From: an uncultured Acetatifactor sp.
GTDB taxonomy: Bacteria; Bacillota; Clostridia; Lachnospirales; Lachnospiraceae
NCBI GenBank assembly: GCA_910587755.1
Contig: CAJUNZ010000039.1
Span: 1 to 24,689, forward strand
Reading direction: 5' to 3'
Length of the DNA: 24,689 nt
Positions 1 to 6,137 of the stretch are shown here, piece after piece. The number at the start of each line of letters is the position of its first letter. Position 1 is the first letter of the stretch. The notes under the pieces were generated by a model. It was not told the origin of the DNA. It saw only the letters and a list, made by a program, of their open reading frames with translations, and ran no database searches. The translations under genes were made by a program, and so were the position numbers.

Positions 1-245
1 ACAAGAGATTGAGTTTGTATTTTTATTTTTCAAAAAAGTTGTAAACTGCTGTATTAATATTGAAACAGACAATTATCTTAACGTAATTATAAATATTATT
101 TGACATCAAGTGATGATTTAGTCTACGGCAAATGTTTGAGTGCGGCCCCTCTTTACTCTGTTTCTACTCCCACGCTGTTCCCCTCATCCAGCAGCAGGAA
201 AAACAACAAAAAGTAAAAAGCTGAAAGGTGAAATATTAACTGATA

Positions 246-841
246 ATGAATGAGAAAAAATTATATTATATAGAAATTACGTGTTGTTATTTGGTATAAA
301 AGCAATCATGACTATCATTTCTCTTATATACATTTATACAGGATATATGGCCAATTTCACCTTTCCTTTTCACGTGGATATTGTTTTTTATCCCTTGATT
401 GGTTATTTTCTGATGAATGTTCTGGAACAGAATAAATACAAATTTTTGAGCAGCAAAAGACTTTCTGTATTTCTTCTGGCGTTTTTAGCATTGGCTGTTT
501 TTCAGGCTAGGATTTTCTTTGTACAACACGGAGCATATTCAGAAAATTTCCATTCATTATATGCATGGATTTTAGCGATGCTGACAGTATTACTTATAAA
601 GAAAGCAAAAATCGATGCACCTGTATTACAGAGAATGATCTGCGCAATGGGCAGCTGTGTTTTTGGAGTGTACCTAATTGAGGATGTTATACGAAATCAG
701 CTGCAGCGCATTGTTCCTGTCATAACGCCGTTTTTGGGCAAGTTTTGGGCGGGCATGGTATTTACATTAATAAGCGTTCTGGTATCCATTTCAATCATAT
801 ATTTAGTAAAAAAAATTAATATAATCAGAAAATTAATATAA
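246..841 (+). pseudogene. Acyltransferase-3 family membrane protein remnant (internally deleted, frameshifted)
   Basis: Two pieces of an integral membrane acyltransferase (OafA/WecH-like, acyltransferase-3 fold) appear to be fused out of frame. An ATG at 246 opens a short reading frame beginning MNEKKLYYIEIT, the usual start of this family just before its first helix, and it stops at 297-299. The downstream piece is an open frame from a GTG at 281 to 841 (186 residues) with about five hydrophobic segments and the late-family pattern CVFGVYLIEDVIRN. Intact members are about 330-370 residues, so roughly 150 N-terminal residues, including the catalytic-His region (RxxxxxHxxF-type), are missing. 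The downstream GTG has no good ribosome binding site. I infer a decayed gene. Composition is AT-rich, unlike the bulk of the window, which suggests transferred DNA. Bases 1-245 upstream hold nothing I can name. Confidence 0.6.
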
Positions 842-928
842 CGCGACAAAAGCATCAAGCACAGTGCCCCCTTTGTCAGGGACTCTTCAGCGGACAGGCC
901 ATCATGTCGGTACTTAGGAAATGTATAC

Positions 929-1004
929 AAATAACTGCTGCAGGTATATGGCAATTTTTATTGCATTTCGAAGCTTTTGCCTAAACAAATTGCAGCAGTT
1001 ATTT
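929..1004. repeat. 76-bp element bounded by a perfect 14-bp inverted repeat
   Basis: Bases 929-942 and 991-1004 are exact reverse complements (core AACTGCTGCA / TGCAGCAGTT). Between them lies a second small palindrome, GCAA..TTGC at 951-964. The element ends 26 bases before the AGGT-type ribosome binding site of the SUKH gene. As RNA it would be a long stem in that gene's leader; as DNA it could be the remains of a small inverted-repeat element. There is no T-tract directly after it and no clear target duplication. Confidence 0.5.
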
Positions 1005-1042
1005 TCCGACAGTTCCTTAAAATAAAAACGGAGGTAGTTGAA

Positions 1043-1837
1043 ATGACCTATGTCGAGTATCAGGAATACATGAGAAATTTTTTTGAACAGTATTATCAGA
1101 AGCTTTCGCAGAACGAAATCTGCGTGACGCTTCCTCTCGAGGAAGATGAAAAAGAAATGTGGAGCGACGACGCAGATCCTAATGAAGAATGGAAGAAATG
1201 GAAACTGGTTCCGGCCATGATTCCGGATGAGGAAATCAAAGAACTTGAAAGAGAGATTGGGGTTGAACTGCCTCTTTCCCTGAAGGCATTTCTGACTGTT
1301 ACCCATCACTGTTTCAGTGATCCCATAGGGTACAATTCTGCAGCCGAACATTTTCAGGGAGTGAGGAATGCGTGGAACCCTGTTCTTGTGAGATGCGGCT
1401 ATCTGCCCTTTGTATGGGATAAAGAGTGCTGTTTTATCCGTTGTATCCAACTGAAAAACATGCCGGAAGAAGAGAAGTGCGGTATTTATCAGATTGATCA
1501 TGAAGAACTGTTTGACTTCAACGAAGACACAGTGACATCTGACGAAATAGACCAGTGCATGAAGTTCGTTTCCGAAAATCTCCTTACATATCTTGATGAG
1601 ATACTTCATGACAGGGACCGTGATTCGCTGTGTGAAGCTTCTCAAAAAGCGGTGCTCAGGGTGTTAAAAGAAAAGTTTGGGTTTCAGAATTATGACGAGT
1701 TCTCAGACAAGATAGATATTGACGAAGAATTTACCAAAATAATTACTGCATTGAAACCAATTCAGGAACAGTATTCCATTTCAGATGAGGATCTGGAGGA
1801 AATGCTGTGGGGCCTGGAGTACTCTGCTGACTGGTGA
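1043..1837 (+). CDS. SMI1/KNR4 (SUKH) family protein, probable immunity protein
   Basis: A 264-residue cytoplasmic protein of the SUKH superfamily. The hallmark helix-strand core is visible at residues about 60-90 (IPDEEIKELEREIGVELPLSLKAFL), followed by GYLPFVWD near residue 120 and IYQIDHEE near residue 150, the usual strand pattern of SMI1/KNR4 domains. I chose the ATG at 1043 because GGAGGT sits at 1030-1035; the upstream in-frame ATG at 977 lies inside an inverted repeat and has no binding site. In bacteria most SUKH proteins neutralise polymorphic or contact-dependent toxins by binding the toxin domain, but no toxin gene is visible beside it here. The C-terminal 80 residues are acidic and helical and not typical of the core. 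Composition is AT-rich like the preceding remnant. SUKH assignment is fairly sure; the immunity role is inference. Confidence 0.75.
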   Translation: MTYVEYQEYMRNFFEQYYQKLSQNEICVTLPLEEDEKEMWSDDADPNEEWKKWKLVPAMIPDEEIKELEREIGVELPLSLKAFLTVTHHCFSDPIGYNSAAEHFQGVRNAWNPVLVRCGYLPFVWDKECCFIRCIQLKNMPEEEKCGIYQIDHEELFDFNEDTVTSDEIDQCMKFVSENLLTYLDEILHDRDRDSLCEASQKAVLRVLKEKFGFQNYDEFSDKIDIDEEFTKIITALKPIQEQYSISDEDLEEMLWGLEYSADW

Positions 1838-1920
1838 GAAAATTCAAACATCTTAATTCCTTTGCAGGAAGATGAATGGATTTGCAACACTCCTGAAAAT
1901 GGCATGTCCCGACCGGATCC

Positions 1921-1964
1921 CATAAAGGAAAAAGCTGTTGGAGCACTTGCTCACCAACAGCTTT
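1921..1964 (-). terminator. Intrinsic terminator after the DUF2871 gene
   Basis: Bases 1931-1941 and 1954-1964 form a perfect 11-bp stem (AAAGCTGTTGG / CCAACAGCTTT) with a 12-base loop. Read on the minus strand the stem is followed by a T-rich tract (CTTTTTCC). It closes the minus-strand run that ends with the DUF2871 gene at 1997. Confidence 0.75.
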
Positions 1965-1996
1965 GTAACACGAAAAATGGAAATAGCCCTGCTGTC

Positions 1997-2404
1997 TCAA
2001 GCTTTCTTCCTGATGTCCAGCAGAATCAGCACCAGACTCACCCCTGTGAGAAGATGCCCGATTCCCGCGATACCGGAGATAGAGGCATCCATTGCACGGC
2101 TCAGCTCCATTTCCCACACCTGGGTAAGCCCCCGGAGCAGAAATCCCAGAGCCGTCACATTCAGTCCCGCCTGATATGCAATCAGCGCTTTTTTTACCCT
2201 GCTCCCTGAAAAGGAAAAAGTCTTTTCCACCGTCATCAGCAACAGAAAAAAGAACATTCCCAGCAGAAAATAATGTGTATGTATCACAGATAGATTCGTC
2301 TTACCTGAAAAACCCTGGAATTTAGTAAATTCCCGGTAAAATATGCCAAATGCCATTGCCGCGGCTCCATACACCAGCGCAAGTGTTGCGTAGCGTTTTG
2401 TCAT
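1997..2404 (-). CDS. DUF2871 family membrane protein
   Basis: A 135-residue integral membrane protein with four hydrophobic helices (about residues 7-23, 42-58, 74-90 and 105-130). The opening, with FYREFTKF near residue 22, GKTNLSVIHTHYFLLGMFFF at 34-53 and the lysine/serine loop after EKTFSFS, matches the DUF2871 family. The histidine pair H42/H44 is conserved there and could bind a metal or haem, but this is not established. The start has a strong GGAAGGAG binding site. It lies 46 bases downstream of the phosphoesterase gene and is followed by a good terminator, so it is probably the last gene of the rlmL-rdgB-yfcE run. Function unknown; family assignment confident. Confidence 0.8.
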   Translation of the reverse strand: MTKRYATLALVYGAAAMAFGIFYREFTKFQGFSGKTNLSVIHTHYFLLGMFFFLLLMTVEKTFSFSGSRVKKALIAYQAGLNVTALGFLLRGLTQVWEMELSRAMDASISGIAGIGHLLTGVSLVLILLDIRKKA

Positions 2405-2450
2405 AATTTATCTCCTTCCTGTTTCCTGAATAAAAGCTTTATAAAACTGT

Positions 2451-2924
2451 TCACACATATTCAATGTGGAAATGCACCTCTTTTCCCTCCACCTCCATCA
2501 GGGCATAGGAAGGCCTGTGTCCCTCCTGCCGGGGATAGGAAATACTCCCTGGGTTCACCGCCGTGACCCCGCCCCCCTGGTCCACCACCGGCCTGTGGGT
2601 GTGCCCGTAGATCACCACGTCCGCTCCCCTGGCCGCTGCCTCCTGCTTTAGAAACTGGTTGCCCATGGACACATAATAATTATGCCCATGAGTGACCCAC
2701 ACCTTGCAGGGCCCCAGTTTCAGGTCCAGTTCTCTGGGAAGGCTGGAAAAGAAATCATTGTTCCCAAGTACTATCTGTACTGGACAGTCCGCCGCCTGGG
2801 CCAGAATATGCTCACTGCCCTCCACATCCCCGCAGTGGATCACCAGATCCGGTTTATGAATCTGAAGCACCTTAAAATAATTCTCATTTTTTCTGTGGGT
2901 GTCACTGACGATCAGTACCTTCAT
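2451..2924 (-). CDS. YfcE/MJ0936-type metallophosphoesterase
   Basis: A 157-residue cytoplasmic calcineurin-like phosphoesterase of the small YfcE/MJ0936 group, which use two metal ions to hydrolyse phosphodiesters; the natural substrate is unknown. The metal-binding motifs are complete: SDTH with D8 and H10, CGD with D33, GNND at 54-57, THGH at 78-81 and GHTH at 107-110. Length is normal for the family. Its ATG overlaps the stop of the rdgB gene by four bases (ATGA), so the two are translationally coupled. The rdgB-yfcE pairing recurs in Firmicutes genomes, consistent with a nucleotide-housekeeping operon. Domain call is very sure; the substrate is open. Confidence 0.93.
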   Translation of the reverse strand: MKVLIVSDTHRKNENYFKVLQIHKPDLVIHCGDVEGSEHILAQAADCPVQIVLGNNDFFSSLPRELDLKLGPCKVWVTHGHNYYVSMGNQFLKQEAAARGADVVIYGHTHRPVVDQGGGVTAVNPGSISYPRQEGHRPSYALMEVEGKEVHFHIEYV

Positions 2925-3502
2925 AGTTTTTTCAGTTCCTTTTTCATAAGCTGGAGCGCCCGTCCTCTGTGGCTGATGGAATTTTTTTCCTCCTCCGAAA
3001 TCTCTCCTGTGGTCTTTCCCAGTTCCGGCACGTAGAAAATGGGATCATACCCAAACCCATTCTCCCCCTTGGGCTCATATCCCACCAATCCCTCGATGGT
3101 GCCCCTAACCACAATCTCTCTGCCGTCCGGCAGAACTGCCGCCACAGCACATACAAATCTGGCAGTGCGCTTCTCCTGGGATACCCCCTCCATTCTGGCG
3201 ATAATATTGGCATTTTTTATGCTGTAAGAGGTATTCTCCCCCATATATCTGGCAGAATAAATCCCTGGCTCTCCGTTCAGATGATCCACCTCCAGCCCTG
3301 AATCATCCGCCAGAACGGTTTCCCCGCACAGAGCCGCCACAGCCCTGGCCTTGATCAGCGCATTCTCCTCAAAAGTCCTGCCATCCTCCTGGATCTTGGC
3401 CTCTATGCCTGCCTCTTCCATGGAGCGGATCTCCCATCCTGTATCCGCCCATATGGCTCTAATCTCCCTCATCTTGCCCGCATTTCCTGTGGCAAATATC
3501 AT
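2921..3502 (-). CDS. rdgB: Non-canonical purine NTP pyrophosphatase (RdgB/HAM1)
   Basis: A 193-residue cytoplasmic house-cleaning enzyme that hydrolyses ITP, dITP and XTP to the monophosphate plus pyrophosphate, keeping deaminated purines out of DNA and RNA. Signature parts are present: the nucleotide-binding FATGNAGK near the start (T5, G6, N7, K10), DDSGLEVDHLNGEPGIYSARY from residue 66 with catalytic-region D66/D67, GFGYDPIF, and SHRGRAL near the C terminus. The start is fixed by GGGAGGTG six bases upstream of the ATG. The enzyme begins at MIFATGN, one or two residues shorter than many relatives. It is coupled by a four-base overlap to the phosphoesterase downstream and separated from rlmL upstream by a tandem repeat array. 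Confidence 0.95.
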   Translation of the reverse strand: MIFATGNAGKMREIRAIWADTGWEIRSMEEAGIEAKIQEDGRTFEENALIKARAVAALCGETVLADDSGLEVDHLNGEPGIYSARYMGENTSYSIKNANIIARMEGVSQEKRTARFVCAVAAVLPDGREIVVRGTIEGLVGYEPKGENGFGYDPIFYVPELGKTTGEISEEEKNSISHRGRALQLMKKELKKL

Positions 3503-3525
3503 ATCGCACCTCCCGGCGTGCCGTT

Positions 3526-3862
3526 CACACGCTTTCTTCCATTCCCCGCCCTGCCGTCCCCCGGCAGGCGCAATTCTCTTTCCTTTTTCTCACATGCTCC
3601 CCGCCCTGCCGTCCCCTGGCAGGCGCAGTTCCCATTCCTTTTTCACCATTCTCTTCCCTGCCAAATCCCCCCGCAGGCGCAGTTCCCTCTCCTTTTTCTC
3701 ACATGCTCCCTGCCCTGCCGTCCCCCGGCAGGCGCAGTTCCCATTCCTTTTTCTCACATGCTCCCTGCCCTGCTGTCCCCCGGCAGGCGCAGTTTCCATT
3801 CCTTTTTCACCATTCTCTTCCCTGCCAAATCCCCCCGCAGGCGCAGCTCCCTCTCCTACTCA
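3526..3862. repeat. Six-unit tandem repeat with AAB-AAB higher-order structure
   Basis: The rlmL-rdgB gap is filled by six degenerate units of about 54-65 bp: A' 3526-3590, A 3591-3645, B 3646-3699, A 3700-3754, A 3755-3809, B 3810-3862. A units start CACATGCTCCC and carry CTGCCGTCCCCCGGCAG, which folds as a 6-7 bp hairpin. B units start CCATTCTCTTCCC and keep only CTGCC..GCAG. All share GGCAGGCGCAGTTCC and end CCTTTTTC. Units 2-3 and 5-6 are nearly identical (about five differences in 103 bases) at a spacing of 164 bp, so a three-unit block has duplicated. The rlmL stop codon lies in the last unit boundary. All frames are fairly open, but there is no binding site and no family match, so I treat it as non-coding. 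Confidence 0.85.
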
Positions 3863-5026
3863 CACACGCTCCTGAGTTCCCCGCCTCTCTCTGGGAGGCT
3901 TCGGCCCCAGGAACTGGTAGTAATAGGCTTTCATCATACCGTTATAAATCTTGCGGTTCCGGTCCGCCTTCCTGCCTATATCCCGCTGGGCCTCCTCATA
4001 TGCCGAGATCAGGTACAGGCTCCAGGAGTCCAGCTGCCGGAACTTCTCCCCGATCATCCGGTACAGCGAAGGCATCTCTTCCTTGTCGTGAAGCCTCTCC
4101 CCATAAGGAGGATTTGTAATTATAAAACCATATTTTTTCGGATGGCTCAGCTGATCAATACCCCTTCTCTGAAAATGAATCATCCCCTCCACCCCTGCCA
4201 GCCTGGCGTTGGCCCTGGAGATGCTGACCATCTCATCGTCAATGTCATACCCCTGGATATCCGGCTTCACCCCCAGGTCCACCAGATCCTCCGCCTCCTC
4301 CAGAGCATCCTGCCAGACCTTCTGGGGAATCACATGCCCCCAGCTCTGAGCCGTAAAACTCCTGTGCATGCCGGGGGCCATATTCGCCGCCATCATGGCC
4401 GCCTCAATAGGAATGGTTCCACTGCCGCAGAAAGGATCCACAAGCACCCTCTCCCCGTTCCAGGGCGTCAGCATAATCAGCGCAGCCGCCAGATTCTCCG
4501 CTATGGGAGCCTTGGCCGTAAGCCTCCTGTATCCCCTCTTGTGGAGGGATACCCCTGTGCTGTCAATCCCCACCGTCACCCGATCCTTTAGCAGAAACAC
4601 CCTCACAGGAAATTCCGCCCCTTCCTCCGGGAACCAGTTCACATGATAGACCCCCTTCAGCCGCTCCACCATGGCCTTTTTCATCACGGACTGAATATCC
4701 GAAGGGCTGAACAGACGGGACTTGACGCTGGCTGCCTTGGCCACCCAGAACTTCCCGTCCTCCGGTATGTACTCCTCCCAGGGGATGGCCTTGGTTCCCT
4801 GGAACAGCTCCTCAAAGCTCTCCGCCTGAAATTCCCCTGCCTTTACCAGGATCCTCTCCCCGGTCCGCAGGAAAATATTGGCCCGGCAAAGCGCCTCCTC
4901 ATCCCCCATAAAAGTCACCCTGCCGTCCGCCACCTCGGTAATATCATACCCCAGGTCGTCTATCTCCCTCTTCAACAGGGATTCCATACCAAAATGGCAG
5001 GGAACAATCAATTCAAATCTTCTCAT
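3860..5026 (-). CDS. THUMP-domain class I SAM-dependent rRNA (guanine-N2) methyltransferase, RlmL/YpsC type
   Basis: A 388-residue cytoplasmic methyltransferase that by family modifies a guanine of 23S rRNA. The N-terminal region (about 1-160) is the ferredoxin-like plus THUMP RNA-binding module (RRFELIVPCHFGMESLLKREI; VYHVNWFPEEG). The C-terminal half is a Rossmann methyltransferase: DPFCGSGTIPIEAAM from D197 binds S-adenosylmethionine, DIDDEMV follows about 70 residues later, and NPPYG at 305-309 is the catalytic motif of amino-group N-methyltransferases. Length equals Bacillus YpsC and is about half of the fused E. coli RlmKL. The start follows AAAGGATGAAG. It is the first gene of the minus-strand rlmL-rdgB-phosphoesterase run. 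The last codons and stop fall in the tandem repeat. Exact rRNA position is inference. Confidence 0.9.
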   Translation of the reverse strand: MRRFELIVPCHFGMESLLKREIDDLGYDITEVADGRVTFMGDEEALCRANIFLRTGERILVKAGEFQAESFEELFQGTKAIPWEEYIPEDGKFWVAKAASVKSRLFSPSDIQSVMKKAMVERLKGVYHVNWFPEEGAEFPVRVFLLKDRVTVGIDSTGVSLHKRGYRRLTAKAPIAENLAAALIMLTPWNGERVLVDPFCGSGTIPIEAAMMAANMAPGMHRSFTAQSWGHVIPQKVWQDALEEAEDLVDLGVKPDIQGYDIDDEMVSISRANARLAGVEGMIHFQRRGIDQLSHPKKYGFIITNPPYGERLHDKEEMPSLYRMIGEKFRQLDSWSLYLISAYEEAQRDIGRKADRNRKIYNGMMKAYYYQFLGPKPPRERRGTQERV

Positions 5027-5128
5027 TTTTCACTTCATCCTTTCCCTGCAGGACAGCGCTGCCGGCATGTCCCCCAGGCTCCTTCAGTATACCTTCTTTT
5101 TCCCGATATGTAAATTCCCAAAATGCAA

Positions 5129-5154
5129 ATAGGGACACCTGACAGTGTCCCTAT
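5129..5154 (-). terminator. Intrinsic terminator after the Asn/Gln-rich small gene
   Basis: ATAGGGACAC at 5129-5138 and GTGTCCCTAT at 5145-5154 form a perfect 10-bp stem with a 6-base loop. On the minus strand it is followed by TTTGCATTTTG. It lies 13 bases beyond the stop of the small gene, supporting that gene as a real transcription unit. Confidence 0.7.
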
Positions 5155-5167
5155 CCCCGGAAGCTGC

Positions 5168-5329
5168 TTAGAAGTTGTCGTTCTGGCTGTTCTGGTTCTT
5201 GCTCTGGTTGTTGTTCTGGTTCTTGTTCTGATTCTTGTTGTTGTTCTGGTTGTTGTTCTGATTGTTGTTCTGGCTGTTCTTGCAGTTCTCGGAGTTGTTT
5301 GTGCTGTTGTTGTACTTATTGTTGTCCAT
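5168..5329 (-). CDS. Small Asn/Gln-rich low-complexity protein (53 aa)
   Basis: A 53-residue reading frame starting at the ATG 5329-5327 and ending TAA at 5170-5168. It begins MDNNKYNNSTNNSENCKN and continues as runs of N and Q broken by K and S, ending SQNDNF. More than half the residues are Asn, with one Cys (C16), no hydrophobic core and no membrane segment, so it should be unstructured. A GAGGAAG binding site lies 6-7 bases before the start and an intrinsic terminator follows, both on the minus strand, and codons alternate AAC/AAT and CAG, which argues for coding. The opposite strand gives a long Val/Leu frame that is only its shadow. Function unknown. Gln/Asn-rich composition recalls gamma-type spore proteins, but none of their repeat motifs are seen, so I do not assign that. 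Confidence 0.65.
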   Translation of the reverse strand: MDNNKYNNSTNNSENCKNSQNNNQNNNQNNNKNQNKNQNNNQSKNQNSQNDNF

Positions 5330-5459
5330 TTCTTTCTTCCTCACATCCTGCCACCTCAGTGGCTCTTTACTGGTTATCGGTTACAGGAGTAGTATGAGAA
5401 GAACAAACCAAAAATATGCCGGACTTTTATGGTACTTTGGTACTATTTTATTTTTGCTC

Positions 5460-5936
5460 CTAATTCACCCAGTCCCGGAACAGTTTTACCAGAAAAACCA
5501 CCACCAGAATGGGCAAAAGCACTGGAAGCAGCGCTGAGACAATGGAAAAAACCAGACTCAGCACCAACACCACCACCAGAATGAACAGTACCCCCCACAC
5601 CCACAAAGGCACCCGGAAAACTATACCGGAAGACATTTCTTCCTGGGGACTGTCCTGCCGGTGCTTTCCCTTGTCTCCCCGCCGGCTTTTTCCGCTCCCG
5701 GCGGCATACTCACCCGAAGTCTCCCCGGAACCCTGAAATCCTCCGGTCTCCACGATGGTCCGGGCAATCAGCCTGGGATCTCCCAGGCCCGCAAGCACTT
5801 CTTCCTCGCCTTTTCCTTTGCGGATCTCTGTATTGATATAATCTTCATAGTAGCTCAGATTCTCCATCAGCTGCGCTGGGGACACCCTTCCATTCAGCGC
5901 CAGGCGCAGCTTTTCTAAAAATTCCTGTTTTGTCAT
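5460..5936 (-). CDS. HAAS-domain (DUF1700) membrane protein
   Basis: A 158-residue protein. Residues 1-65 (MTKQEFLEKLRLAL, NLSYYEDYINTEIRKGKGEEEVLAGLGDPRLIARTI) are a HAAS/DUF1700 helical domain with the typical YYEDY and LGDP motifs. Residues about 70-110 are a charged Gly/Ser/Lys-rich linker, and the C terminus has two strongly hydrophobic helices (about 113-150) and a final KLFRDWVN. HAAS proteins usually sit beside a PadR-type repressor and are thought to sense or transmit envelope signals; no PadR gene is next to this one. I chose the ATG at 5936 (GGTGGGTGATC upstream) over an in-frame start 63 bases earlier, since the domain starts exactly here. It lies 130 bases upstream of the Asn/Gln-rich gene on the same strand. 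Role otherwise unknown. Confidence 0.8.
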   Translation of the reverse strand: MTKQEFLEKLRLALNGRVSPAQLMENLSYYEDYINTEIRKGKGEEEVLAGLGDPRLIARTIVETGGFQGSGETSGEYAAGSGKSRRGDKGKHRQDSPQEEMSSGIVFRVPLWVWGVLFILVVVLVLSLVFSIVSALLPVLLPILVVVFLVKLFRDWVN

Positions 5937-6021
5937 GATCACCCACCGCCCTTTCCTGCACTGCACCAGAAGCGTAACACTAAAATCTGGAAAAGTCAAT
6001 GCACATCCTGTCCCAATTGTA

Positions 6022-6051
6022 TTGCAATCCCCCGCAGAAAATTGCTATAAT
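6022..6051 (+). promoter_or_regulatory. Sigma-A type promoter for the Sel1-repeat gene
   Basis: TTGCAA at 6022-6027, an 18-base spacer and a consensus TATAAT at 6046-6051 preceded by TGC (extended -10). It lies 86 bases before the Sel1 start codon and reads only into that gene. Confidence 0.7.
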
Positions 6052-6137
6052 GAATGATAAAGCCACGGGACTTTCCCCATCACAGCCAAAAAGGACAGCC
6101 CTGCGCAGAATTCTTATAGAAAAGGAGATACCACACT

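Noticed and set aside
100..128. TTGACA at 100-105 as a promoter for the acyltransferase remnant
   Set aside because: No acceptable -10 hexamer lies at 16-18 bases (CTACGG region).
3526..3862. Possible CRISPR array
   Set aside because: Units are tandem with no unique spacers, differ in length and sequence between A and B types, and no cas gene is near.
5133..5154. TGACA/GTGTCC hairpin as a second copy of the PFOR palindrome
   Set aside because: Only a few bases are shared and the stem is different; it is an ordinary terminator.
5123..5392. Plus-strand Val/Leu-rich 89-residue frame as a membrane protein
   Set aside because: It is the antisense of the Asn/Gln-rich codons (AAC/CAG read as GTT/CTG); binding site and terminator support the minus strand.
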